NCBI RefSeq assembly: GCF_020741395.1
Contig: NZ_DYZA01000170.1
Coordinates: forward strand, 1 to 36,785
Source: Mailhella massiliensis
GTDB lineage: Bacteria; Desulfobacterota; Desulfovibrionia; Desulfovibrionales; Desulfovibrionaceae
Direction: 5' to 3'
Length of the DNA stretch: 36,785 nucleotides
Positions 23,964 to 31,675 of the stretch are shown piece by piece. The stretch's first letter is position 1. Each line of letters begins with the position of its first letter. The notes under the pieces are model-generated. The model saw only the letters and a list, made by a program, of their open reading frames with translations, had not been told where the DNA came from and made no database searches. A program made the position numbers and the translations under genes.

Positions 23964-24385
23964 TTCCTGTCATTCTCGCGTAATGACAAGGGATTGCTGA
24001 CAAGGAAAAGGCACCCTTCGGGCGGGCTGCGGCCTGTCATGTGCATGCCGGAATCTTTTCCGGCTCGGGCGGAGCATGGGGCGCGCGGCGTTGGTAGACG
24101 ACATGGAACATCCGTACCGAGGGAGGATGCCTTTGCGCGTTATTGAGCGCCGGGTTCATGACGTCATGATGTCGGCAGTATGGAGATATGGTAACGCCTG
24201 CCTGCCGGATACGACGTGTGCTTTCTGCAGGGAAGTATTTGGAAACAAGAGGAAGACGATTCGGGAGCCAGCGTTTTTGTCCCGCGGACGGTTTTTTCAC
24301 GGCCTCGGCGGGGACAGGGCGGGGAATACGGAAGAGCAGGAAAAACTGCCCAGATTCGGGCCGTTCCGCCCGTAGTATTTTCGGG
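23964..24385. other. Intergenic region without a recognised gene
   Basis: About 420 bases lie between the broken phosphoesterase and the hairpin behind tonB. Short open frames occur on both strands but show no family motif or good ribosome site. A TGACGTCA palindrome is present (about 24160-24167). Nothing else can be supported. Confidence 0.5.
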
Positions 24386-24422
24386 CCCGTGCCCCGCCGG
24401 CAGGGAACGGCGGGAGCACGGG
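24386..24422 (-). terminator. Hairpin after tonB
   Basis: CCCGTGCCCCGCCG pairs with CGGCGGGAGCACGGG (one bulged A) 42 bases after the tonB stop. It is a very stable stem but has no T-tract on the minus strand. Confidence 0.5.
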
Positions 24423-24463
24423 GGAGGGGAGTCGCAGAAGGCGGCTCCTGAAAGAGGGGGGCG

Positions 24464-24979
24464 TCATTGCAGCCCGTACTGATATTTTACCTGAAGGGAA
24501 ACATGGATGGGGGCTGTGCCGAGAATTTCCGGCCTGCGGACCACGCCGCTTGCAGCGTGTACAGCCCGAAGCGCCGAGGCGTCCAGCTTCGGCCTGCCGG
24601 AGGACATGACGATGCGTACTTCACTGAAGGAGCCGTCCGGCGCGATGGTAAAGGCGCACAGCGCCACGCCGATGAGAGAGGTGTCGCCGGAATCCAGCCT
24701 GCGGGCATGAATGGCGTCGTCCACGTCATCGAGGTAACGCAGATAGGCGCGGCGCTTCTGATTGAGTTTTTCCGCCTCCTCTCTGTCCTCTGGAGAAGAG
24801 GATTCCAGGCCCGTGCCCTGCCTTGTGCCCCCCCGCGTGAGGGTGGATTCTTCGTCCATTTCCAGCACAGCACGGAAGGAGGGCGCATCCTCCGGCGGCG
24901 AGACGTGAAAAAGGGCCAGTGAGAAATGCAGAAAGAGCGACAGCGCGATACCTGTCCAGAGTCGTTCGCCGTCCGTCAT
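24464..24979 (-). CDS. tonB: Short TonB-family energy transducer
   Basis: TonB spans the periplasm and passes energy from ExbB-ExbD to outer-membrane receptors. This 171-residue protein has one N-terminal membrane anchor (GIALSLFLHFSLALFHV, residues 9-25), a charged linker without the usual proline-rich stretch, and a TonB C-terminal domain from about residue 85 (IGVALCAFTIAPDGSFSEVR, SGRPKLDASALRAVHAASG). It is shorter than E. coli TonB (239). It follows exbD by five bases. The E-K-rich linker (EDREEAEKLNQKRRAYLRYL) may be helical. No TonB-dependent receptor is in the window, so its cargo is unknown; the CobW-type GTPase upstream hints at metal. Confidence 0.85.
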   Translation of the reverse strand: MTDGERLWTGIALSLFLHFSLALFHVSPPEDAPSFRAVLEMDEESTLTRGGTRQGTGLESSSPEDREEAEKLNQKRRAYLRYLDDVDDAIHARRLDSGDTSLIGVALCAFTIAPDGSFSEVRIVMSSGRPKLDASALRAVHAASGVVRRPEILGTAPIHVSLQVKYQYGLQ

Positions 24980-24984
24980 GCCAG

Positions 24985-25398
24985 CTACCTTTCTTCGGGG
25001 CGCGATGTGGCGACCATGAGCTTTTCCCCGCCGAGCATACGCACTTCGTCCACAACGAAAATAAGTGCTTCCACCGGAGCCTTCGGGCTGGCTTTCAGCA
25101 CGAGTTGCCCGGGCTCTTTTCGGAATTGGCGCACGATATCCTGCAGCTTGTAGCGCAGAAAGGCGCGTTCCACAGGGACGCCGTCGCAGAAAAAGCTCCC
25201 GTCCTCCTCAAGCCGCACTTCCACCACTCGCCCGGAAAGGGCTTGGCTGGAATGGGCTGAGGGCAGGTCTATGTCCAGGCCGCGCACGGCGAAGGCTGAG
25301 GCCACGATGAAGAAGATGAGCAGGATGAAGATGACGTCCATGACGGGCGTGAGGTCGATCTCCGTGCTGCGTACTCTTCTCGGGCGCAGGGAAATCAT
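24985..25398 (-). CDS. exbD: ExbD/TolR-family proton-channel subunit
   Basis: This 137-residue protein has one membrane helix. The N-terminal STEIDLTPVMDVIFILLIFF motif contains the essential membrane aspartate (Asp21), which carries protons in ExbD/TolR. The rest is a periplasmic domain (VVEVRLEEDGSFFCDGVPVE). The start overlaps the exbB stop as ATGA and tonB follows after five bases, so this is an ExbBD-TonB set and not TolQR, which would lie with tolA and tolB. Confidence 0.92.
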   Translation of the reverse strand: MISLRPRRVRSTEIDLTPVMDVIFILLIFFIVASAFAVRGLDIDLPSAHSSQALSGRVVEVRLEEDGSFFCDGVPVERAFLRYKLQDIVRQFRKEPGQLVLKASPKAPVEALIFVVDEVRMLGGEKLMVATSRPEER

Positions 25399-25979
25399 GC
25401 TTCCTCCTCCGTGGCCAGCACGGCGTTGGCCGCTTCCGAGAGAGCAGAGGCCACTTCATCTACCCTTGTTTGGAAATAGTGCAGGAAAAACAGTGCCGGG
25501 ATGGCGATGAACAGCCCTGCCGCCGTGGTGATGAGCGCCTGCCAGATGCCTCCGGCAAGCTGGTTCATGTTGATGCCCGCCTGGGCGTTGGCTATTTCGG
25601 AAAAGGTGGAGATCATGCCGAGCACCGTGCCGAGCAGGCCCATGAGCGGGGCGAGTTTCGCAAGGATGGAGAGCATGGGAAGCCTTGCTTCCAGCCTTTT
25701 CACCACGGCTTCGCCTTCAATGCGCAGGGCGGCCTCCTTGCCCGGGCCGTCGGCGGAGAGAAGGTCGGCGAAGCGGCGCAGCATGTGCACCTTCCTCACA
25801 GCCTCGAGCAGAGGCTCAATATCACCCTGTACGGCTTCTTCCAGAAGGATGGTGAGGCCCCTTTGCGGGAAGCGGCAGGAGGAGAAAAGCAGGAGGCGTT
25901 CCACCACAATGGCTGTGGCCATGATGGAAATAAGAGCCAGCGGCCACATCATCCAGCCGCCCATCAGAAATATGTTCAT
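25395..25979 (-). CDS. exbB: ExbB/TolQ/MotA-family proton-channel subunit
   Basis: This 194-residue inner-membrane protein has three helices: residues about 8-27, 106-128 and 146-168. The conserved ExbB stretch LAPLMGLLGTVLGMISTF (about 108-125) and the AGGIWQALITTAAGLFIAIPALFFLHYF segment are clear. It forms the proton channel with ExbD that powers TonB. GGAG precedes the ATG. The gene lies 76 bases after the CobW-type gene on the same strand and probably shares its transcript. Confidence 0.92.
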   Translation of the reverse strand: MNIFLMGGWMMWPLALISIMATAIVVERLLLFSSCRFPQRGLTILLEEAVQGDIEPLLEAVRKVHMLRRFADLLSADGPGKEAALRIEGEAVVKRLEARLPMLSILAKLAPLMGLLGTVLGMISTFSEIANAQAGINMNQLAGGIWQALITTAAGLFIAIPALFFLHYFQTRVDEVASALSEAANAVLATEEEA

Positions 25980-26055
25980 GAGGCACTCCGCTCCGTTTGA
26001 CGTTCTGAGGCGTGGAAATTCGTGCCGGGGGGCTTGCGGGCAGGGGCGAGCGGCC

Positions 26056-27789
26056 CTATGCCGTGAGATCCGTGCCGATGAGCACGAGGTCGATGGGCCT
26101 CTCTTCCGGTGCGGGCGTGATATCGAGCCGCCCTGCGGCGTACTGTATCACACAGGGGCCCTCCCCTTCCATGGAAATGATGCCCTTGGCCCGGCAGAGA
26201 CCCGGCCCCGCATGATTGAGAATAGCCTCAAGCTCCGCACGGGAAAGGGGATGGTCGAAACTGAGCGCCTTTGCCTCGTAGCCTTCGTCGGCATGGGTTG
26301 CGGCATGTTCCCCCATGCGCATGAGCTGCGGGCTGTGGGAGGGCAGGCGCGTCTTTCCGTGGGAGTCTATCCATGCGTCCAGTTCTCCGAAGGGAATGTT
26401 GCCGAAGCGTGCATGCAGGATGAGGGCTTTGCCGTTCTGCGAGCGCAGGCGCGCTGTGAGCTCTTCCAGAGCGTCGGCCTCCACGGCGTCGCATTTGTTC
26501 AGGATGATGACGTCTGCCTTCTGCAGTTGGGCGAGGCGTATGCCCGTATCTTCCTTGCCCGGACCTTCGTTCGGGCCGCGGAGATCCAAAGCGTCGGCCA
26601 CAGTGATGACAAGGCCGGGGGTGACAAGATCGCGTAGGTTGCCTAGCTCTTCCATAATGTTGGCAGGATTGGCCAGCCCCGTGGTTTCCAGCACGAACTG
26701 TTCGGCGGGCATGGCGGCAATAATGCGTTCCAGGCCCGGACGCAGGCTGTCGGCCAGGGAGCAGCAGACGCAGCCTTCATCCAGGGCTTCCACCAGTGTG
26801 TCGCCTTTCATGAGTGTGGCATCGAGCTCCACCTTGCCGAATTCGTTCTGAATGACGCCGGTGTAGCGTTCCCGGCCGTGCAGAAAGTCCAGCCAGCGGC
26901 GCAGGAAGGTGGTTTTGCCCGAGCCGAGAAAGCCGGTGAGTACATGGAGCACCGGGCGCAGGCGTTGTTCCAGTTCTTCCGGTCTGTGCCTTGCGGGGAG
27001 ATCGCGCATGGAGTGAAGCGTCTTTTCTTCTGCGGCGGAGGAAGGGCCGAAGGAGGCTATGAGGGAAAGCAGGATTTCCTGTTCGTTTCCGCAGGGCTCC
27101 ATGCTGCCGTCGGCGTGGAAGAGGAGGCGGGGTACCTTGCTCATGCCGCGAAGGACACGGGCCTTTTCTCCGAGCTGCTCTTCCGCCGTGGCGGCGATGA
27201 CGGAGAAAAGGCGCAGAAAGAGGCTGAAGGAGGGCACGTCGCATTCCGCTTCGCCGGGGGCCACAATCCATCCCTGTTCGGAAGCGATGCCGTCCGCGCA
27301 GATGACGCGGTGCCTTGCCGGAGCTTCCAGCGTAAGGGCGAGGGCGTCTCCTGCGAAGGAGACGTCCATGCGCATTTCCCCGAGCAGGAAGGGCAGAAGA
27401 TGGGGCTCGTTCCCGGAAAATTCGCGTACGGAGTTTTCATAGTCTGGAGAAAGGGCGACGCGCAGTGCGTCCAGAGGAAAGGTATCCAGAAGAGGGGATT
27501 GCGCCTCCGGGAAAACGTAGAGGCTGAAGACGCCGCGCAGGCTGGCGGGGCGACCGGAAGCATCCGTTTTCTGTTCGCCGTCGAAACGGATGCCGAAGAT
27601 GGAGTCGCAGTCCGCTACCCGGCAGGTCCATGCAGGACGGCTGGAAGCGCAGGGGCGCACCCCTCTCCAGCCAAGAGCCCTTGCTCGGGTGCGCTCGAAA
27701 TGCGCGGCCATGATGAGGGAGGTGAAGATGCTGGCACAGTCGGAATCGCTGTCGCCGAGCGCGCGCGGAAGGATGTGTTCCAGTTTCAT
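26056..27789 (-). CDS. CobW/G3E-family GTPase with a large N-terminal extension
   Basis: This 577-residue protein has a C-terminal half that is a G3E GTPase, the family of metal chaperones and insertases (CobW, HypB, UreG, zinc ZNG1). Motifs (numbered from the 27789 start): Walker A GFLGSGKTT at about 286-294, the metal-binding GCVCC at 339-343, ETTGLANPA and NKCD at 431-434. A CobW C-terminal domain ends the protein. The first 270 or so residues are unlike any CobW domain I know and make the protein far longer than the usual 320-400. They contain Cys pairs (SRPAWTCRVADCDSIFG). I chose the ATG at 27789, since the one at 27816 lies inside a strong hairpin. Context with ExbBD-TonB suggests metal uptake, by inference. 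Confidence 0.85.
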   Translation of the reverse strand: MKLEHILPRALGDSDSDCASIFTSLIMAAHFERTRARALGWRGVRPCASSRPAWTCRVADCDSIFGIRFDGEQKTDASGRPASLRGVFSLYVFPEAQSPLLDTFPLDALRVALSPDYENSVREFSGNEPHLLPFLLGEMRMDVSFAGDALALTLEAPARHRVICADGIASEQGWIVAPGEAECDVPSFSLFLRLFSVIAATAEEQLGEKARVLRGMSKVPRLLFHADGSMEPCGNEQEILLSLIASFGPSSAAEEKTLHSMRDLPARHRPEELEQRLRPVLHVLTGFLGSGKTTFLRRWLDFLHGRERYTGVIQNEFGKVELDATLMKGDTLVEALDEGCVCCSLADSLRPGLERIIAAMPAEQFVLETTGLANPANIMEELGNLRDLVTPGLVITVADALDLRGPNEGPGKEDTGIRLAQLQKADVIILNKCDAVEADALEELTARLRSQNGKALILHARFGNIPFGELDAWIDSHGKTRLPSHSPQLMRMGEHAATHADEGYEAKALSFDHPLSRAELEAILNHAGPGLCRAKGIISMEGEGPCVIQYAAGRLDITPAPEERPIDLVLIGTDLTA

Positions 27790-27803
27790 GGCCGATCCGT
27801 GCA

Positions 27804-27828
27804 CCGGGGCGCGCATGGCGCGCCCCGG
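27804..27828 (-). terminator. Perfect hairpin between the MBL gene and the CobW-type gene
   Basis: CCGGGGCGCGC and GCGCGCCCCGG pair over 11 bases around a three-base loop, 10 bases after the MBL stop. There is no T-tract. It probably reduces read-through from the 28-31 kb operon into the CobW-ExbBD-TonB genes. Confidence 0.5.
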
Positions 27829-27838
27829 AATGAAGGTC

Positions 27839-28990
27839 TTATGCGGGGAAGGTGATGATGTCGCCGTTACCCAGATAGTTGGTGGTCTTGGAGCGGAAGC
27901 GGGCCGTGCCCTTCACCACGGGATAGCCCACGTCCACAAACTTCTGCGCGGTAATGAGGCCCGTGCAGTGGTTGCAGCCCACGCGTTCGAGTTCCCACTT
28001 CTTCAGGCCGATGACGAGGTCGTCATACTTAGGATCCCAGTCGTCGAAGGGGGAGATGTGCAGGCCGCCGTAGAGGCCGTAGAATTTGTCTCTCTCGTAC
28101 TTGAGTTCCTTGTAGGCCGTGTCTGCAAAGAGGATGATACCTTGGTGGCAGCAGCCTGTGATGCTCACAAGGCCCACGTCCTTCACGTTGCAGTACAGGG
28201 ACATTTCGCCGAACACGCGGAAGATGATGGGGCACTCGAACTGATACAGGGCTACACCGGGCTGAAGGGGATAGAGCCCCTTCTTTACTTCCGTCCATTC
28301 GCCTACATGTCCGGACTGCTTGATATAGTCCTTGCCTTCAGGGTAGAAGGTACTCGGGGTATAGATGTGGATGTTGGGCGCGTACTTCGCCACCACGGGG
28401 AATGCCCAGTAATGGTCCATATGCTCGTGCGTCTGGATGAAACCGGCGATTTCGCCGTTGGCGAGCATGTTGTCGATGCCTTCTCGCTTGAAGCTTTCCT
28501 CCATCCAGTCGTAGTTCCAGCCGCAGTCGAAGAGGTACTTGGTCTTGGAGCCGTCCATAGCCTCGATTTCCACAAGGCAGGAGAAACCGCCCGCATTGTC
28601 GGCGTCTACGGAATTTTCCTTGGCTATAGCCCAGGCTTCGTGCAGTTCACCCTTATCGATGTAGGGCTTGATTTTCGCGAGCCCGTCCTGATAGGTGCCC
28701 TTGCCTATGCCCTTGCCGTTGCCGAAGGGGGCCCAGTTGTAGGTATACTGATCCACGAGCAGGCCGCCCGCTCCGGTCACGTTCTTCATGAAGATGCCGT
28801 TGTCGAACCAGCTTGTTTCCGAAATATTCGTTACTTTGACGGACTTGCAGACACCGAAATCGGCCATTTGGCGGTCTACTTTGGGCAGGAAGGCCTTACG
28901 CATGGGCGTATAGGAATAAAGGCCCATGGCGCCGAGCGTGCCGGCGCCGATGCCGAGGGATGCGCCTTTCAGAAATTCACGTCTGTTCAT
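27839..28990 (-). CDS. Tat-exported metallo-beta-lactamase-fold hydrolase, COG1237 type
   Basis: This 383-residue protein starts MNRREFLKGASLGIGAGTLG, a clear twin-arginine (Tat) signal, so it is exported folded, presumably with its metals. The metal motif THEHMDH is at 187-193. Further family marks are ITGCCHQGI (277-285), YGGLHI (307-312) and CNHCTG (339-344). These marks fit the COG1237 group of MBL proteins, relatives of the enzymes of methanopterin synthesis and of unknown hydrolases. The HxHxDH motif is complete, so a two-metal site is likely. Most COG1237 members I know of are cytoplasmic, so Tat export is notable. Its gene lies eight bases after the membrane-protein gene. The substrate is unknown. 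Confidence 0.85.
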   Translation of the reverse strand: MNRREFLKGASLGIGAGTLGAMGLYSYTPMRKAFLPKVDRQMADFGVCKSVKVTNISETSWFDNGIFMKNVTGAGGLLVDQYTYNWAPFGNGKGIGKGTYQDGLAKIKPYIDKGELHEAWAIAKENSVDADNAGGFSCLVEIEAMDGSKTKYLFDCGWNYDWMEESFKREGIDNMLANGEIAGFIQTHEHMDHYWAFPVVAKYAPNIHIYTPSTFYPEGKDYIKQSGHVGEWTEVKKGLYPLQPGVALYQFECPIIFRVFGEMSLYCNVKDVGLVSITGCCHQGIILFADTAYKELKYERDKFYGLYGGLHISPFDDWDPKYDDLVIGLKKWELERVGCNHCTGLITAQKFVDVGYPVVKGTARFRSKTTNYLGNGDIITFPA

Positions 28991-28998
28991 AAAGACTC

Positions 28999-30399
28999 CT
29001 ACTTCACCAGAGTGAAGGTTGCGCTACAGATGGGCAGCAGCCAGACGATGAGGAAGTACAGGGCCACGCCGCAGGCAATGCCGGTCACGAGGCCGCCCTT
29101 CATGGCAGGGTTCCAGGCATGGTCGATTGCGATATGGCGCTTTTCTTCCGCGAGCTCTTCGGCGGTCTTGAATTCACGCCGCCAGCCCGGCCAGCCGTCC
29201 ATGAACCACCAGTTGATCAGCCAGATATCAATGAGCCAAATGGTGGGGATCATGGGGAACTGCTGCGGATGGGAGAAGCCTTTCTGTGTACCCAGAATGA
29301 AGTGCGCATACTGATAGTACAGGCAGTAGAGGATGATGCCGCCCACAATGACGATGCCGGTACGGATGAGGATGTTCACGGGAGTGCTGAACTTCGTGGG
29401 CCAGTTTTCGCAGTAGAACTGAAGGAAGAGCGCGGGCACAAGGAAGAAGATGGCGGTTTCGCCCACATGCAGCCAGCGCCAGTCGGGAGCCGCGTCACGG
29501 CGATGGCCGCGAATGGCGTCGCCCCACACGAGTTCCTGCATATACCAGAAGAACAGGCACAGAGCCCAGGCGATGACGATGATGCCGATAAACAGGGCAA
29601 TGCGGCGGGGCCAGTCGCGCTTGATCATGGTGAAGGGATAGCGTTCCCAGATGCCTTCCACGAACCATACCACCACGGTGCAGCACATAATCCACGCTAC
29701 ATGGAAGTTGGCCGACACGGTTTCGGCGAACTGTTCCCAGTAGGGCGGGCATATGGCGGTGAAGTACTGCCAGGGGTAGTAGAGGATACCCATGTGGTTG
29801 TGCATGGTCATGAAGTAGATGACGAGGCTGAGGCAGAAGGTACCGAGCCAGATGCTGAAGCCGCGTACGGGCCGGGAGGCGTTGGCCCAGGGCTGGCCTT
29901 CAAGGGCTACCACCCAGGCGGGGCTGATCCAAGAGGCGATGACGGCGAACATCATGCAGGCCTGCGCCGCGTATTCGGTGGAATAGAATTCCGTGAGACC
30001 GAGCTTCTGAAGCTGATCGGGGTTGAAGTAGGCGAAGGCGAAGTTACCGAGCACCCCTTCAAAGAAGCCGTGGATAAAGAAGATCATGGTGCCCACGGAG
30101 ATGAGGGCCAGTACAAGTCCCTTCTGGAGAGGATGGGCGTTGCGTATCCAGTCTTTTTTGAAGGGCCAGAAGTCGAAGGTGTAGGCCATCCAGATGAGGA
30201 TGATGAGCCACCAGCGGCAGTAATTGTACCCCACATAGGGTGTATAGAAACGCATGATGCCGCGCGGATCCTGGAAAATCCACCAGGTCGCCGCGAAAAT
30301 GAGCAGCGTGAACACCAGGTTCATGAGCGCGGGGATGGGGCCTCTCCATCTTTTGACGAGCTTGCGCTCTTCAAGATAAGGAAGCTGTTCCTGAGACAT
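28999..30399 (-). CDS. Uncharacterised polytopic membrane protein, tryptophan-rich
   Basis: This 466-residue inner-membrane protein has about 11 hydrophobic segments, among them ALMNLVFTLLIFAATWWIF, YCRWWLIILIWMAYTFDFW, FHVAWIMCCTVVVWFVEGIW and GGLVTGIACGVALYFLIVWL. It is unusually rich in Trp, Tyr, His and Phe, with conserved-looking loop motifs such as TMHNHMGILYYPWQYF and WRWLHVGETAIFF. I do not recognise the family. It could be a transporter or a membrane partner for the exported MBL protein. The ATG at 30399 has AGGAGG upstream; the open frame extends 13 codons further without support. It lies between the small Tat-like gene and the MBL gene in one operon. Confidence 0.75.
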   Translation of the reverse strand: MSQEQLPYLEERKLVKRWRGPIPALMNLVFTLLIFAATWWIFQDPRGIMRFYTPYVGYNYCRWWLIILIWMAYTFDFWPFKKDWIRNAHPLQKGLVLALISVGTMIFFIHGFFEGVLGNFAFAYFNPDQLQKLGLTEFYSTEYAAQACMMFAVIASWISPAWVVALEGQPWANASRPVRGFSIWLGTFCLSLVIYFMTMHNHMGILYYPWQYFTAICPPYWEQFAETVSANFHVAWIMCCTVVVWFVEGIWERYPFTMIKRDWPRRIALFIGIIVIAWALCLFFWYMQELVWGDAIRGHRRDAAPDWRWLHVGETAIFFLVPALFLQFYCENWPTKFSTPVNILIRTGIVIVGGIILYCLYYQYAHFILGTQKGFSHPQQFPMIPTIWLIDIWLINWWFMDGWPGWRREFKTAEELAEEKRHIAIDHAWNPAMKGGLVTGIACGVALYFLIVWLLPICSATFTLVK

Positions 30400-30415
30400 A
30401 CGATTCCTCCTTTGT

Positions 30416-30730
30416 TCAGTCGAAGCTCTCCCGTTCATGCCTTTTTTCGGGGCCGGGATCCTGTTGCCCTTGTACCGACCGGTTCGTTTTGCCGTACATG
30501 GCCTGTACGACCAAAGCGGCCTTCTCGTTGCGCGTCATTTTTGCTGTGTCACCTCCAAGGCGGGCTGCCTCCATATCCAGCATTGCGCCTGAGAATTCAG
30601 GGGGCAACATGGACAGGTAGTCTGGTTCGGGCGTTTCGGGAACAGTGCCCGGAGAGTCGCCGTTTCCGGTTGTGTGTCGAAAAATCCCGTGCAGGAATTC
30701 CTTCCTGCTTATGGCTCTGCCGCCGTTCAT
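30416..30730 (-). CDS. Small protein with Tat-like N-terminus, unknown function
   Basis: This 104-residue protein begins MNGGRAISRKEFLHGIFRHT. SRKEFL resembles a Tat motif with Lys in place of the second Arg, but no clear hydrophobic stretch follows, so it is probably not exported on its own. The rest is polar: a proline-rich middle (GTVPETPEPDYLSMLPPEF) and a helical segment with MTRNEKAALVVQAMYG. The start overlaps the gntR stop by ATGA and the stop lies 16 bases before the membrane-protein start, so it is a real operon member. It might act as a chaperone or adaptor for the exported partner; this is speculation. Confidence 0.6.
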   Translation of the reverse strand: MNGGRAISRKEFLHGIFRHTTGNGDSPGTVPETPEPDYLSMLPPEFSGAMLDMEAARLGGDTAKMTRNEKAALVVQAMYGKTNRSVQGQQDPGPEKRHERESFD

Positions 30731-31371
30731 TTTTTTTCCGCCAGAGTTTGCAGGGTGGAAAAATAGGCCTGTGTTGCAGCCGAGGCATCGGCCGCATCGG
30801 CATGACGCATGGCGCTGAGTATCCTTGCTAGGTGTGCAAAGAGCATTTCGTTTTGCTGAAGTTCACAGGCGTTGAAAAGGCGAACCAGAGATTTGCCGTC
30901 TGGCAGGCAGGAGGCAAGAGCCGCGCTTATGCTGGTATTGTTGATGAAACGGGCGGCTTCCATAAAGAATTGTATGTGGGCCTGCACGAAGGCCTTGGTG
31001 TCGTCGTTGCGCAGCGCCGCTCCCGCAATGGGCAGGAGCCTCTCCAGACTGATGATTTGCGACGGGCGGATGATGAGGGAGGAGGCGTGTATGATGGGAG
31101 GCACGAGGAGCAGGCTTGCGTAGAGTCTGTCGGCCAGAATGCATTGAGCCGGATGCTCCGAGGGCAGGGCGCGCACACGAGTGCCGCTGCCGTGCGTGGT
31201 TTCCAGGATGCCGCGCCCTGCAAGGGCGCTCAGGGCGGCCCTGAGCGTCGTTCTGTTGACGCGCATCTCTTCGGCCAGCTGACGTTCGGCAGGCAGGCGT
31301 TCAAACAGCTTCCAGCGGCCTTCCATGAGAGCCTGCTCAAGCTGCTGTTCAATCAGTTTCTGCTTGCTCAT
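30727..31371 (-). CDS. GntR-family (FadR/FCD type) transcriptional regulator
   Basis: This 214-residue protein has an N-terminal winged helix-turn-helix: MEGRWKLFERLPAERQLAEE, then MRVNRTTLRAALSALAGRGI and LETTHGSGTRV, the standard GntR layout. The C-terminal part is all-helical and fits the FCD ligand-binding type (AHIQFFMEAARFINNTSISA). I chose the ATG at 31371, with GAGAGG upstream. It is the first gene of a four-gene operon with the small protein, membrane protein and Tat-MBL. A site matching the FadR-type consensus TGGTNNNACCA lies in the divergent region (31601-31611), so it probably regulates the PAS gene and perhaps its own operon. Confidence 0.88.
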   Translation of the reverse strand: MSKQKLIEQQLEQALMEGRWKLFERLPAERQLAEEMRVNRTTLRAALSALAGRGILETTHGSGTRVRALPSEHPAQCILADRLYASLLLVPPIIHASSLIIRPSQIISLERLLPIAGAALRNDDTKAFVQAHIQFFMEAARFINNTSISAALASCLPDGKSLVRLFNACELQQNEMLFAHLARILSAMRHADAADASAATQAYFSTLQTLAEKK

Positions 31372-31599
31372 AGAGGAACCTCTCAAACCTTTCCCCCTGT
31401 CCATATCTTTTATTCTTGCGCTGTTACGCCAAAAGACTCAAGCCTTTTTAAAAAAAAGAAAAAAATGTGATAATTTATTGAATTTATATATAAAAAAATA
31501 ATAAAATGGTTCATCCACAAATATTGTTCACCTGATTTTCTCCGGGATAAGTTCTTTTTTTCAGGAAAAACATCAAAAAGAAGAGGATGTGTGGAAAAT

Positions 31600-31612
31600 T
31601 TGGTTTAACCAA
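31600..31612. promoter_or_regulatory. Candidate GntR/FadR-type operator
   Basis: TTGGTTTAACCAA has six-base arms in perfect inversion around one base. It contains an exact TGGTNNNACCA, the FadR-subfamily consensus as I know it. It abuts the -35 box of the PAS gene promoter. A weaker copy (TGGTTCATCCA) lies at 31507-31517, nearer gntR. Confidence 0.55.
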
Positions 31613-31641
31613 TTTACAATCCCGATATTTTCCCGTAAACA
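31613..31641 (+). promoter_or_regulatory. Candidate promoter for the PAS-domain gene
   Basis: TTTACA, 17 bases, TAAACA, about 35 bases before the ATG of the PAS gene. It directly follows the candidate GntR operator. The rest of the gap, 31372-31599, is very AT-rich and probably holds the gntR promoter, which I could not place. Confidence 0.5.
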
Positions 31642-31675
31642 AAAAAAGTGTGGTACTACAGCGCGGAGGCGGGCT

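Noticed and set aside
24985..25979. TolQ-TolR rather than ExbB-ExbD
   Set aside because: No tolA, tolB or pal follows; the next gene has a TonB C-terminal domain.
27590..29314. Long plus-strand open frame across the CobW and MBL genes
   Set aside because: It crosses two well-supported minus-strand genes and has no recognisable domain.
29119..30831. Long plus-strand open frame opposite the membrane protein
   Set aside because: Composition is typical of an antisense shadow, and it covers a gene with a strong ribosome site and clear helices.
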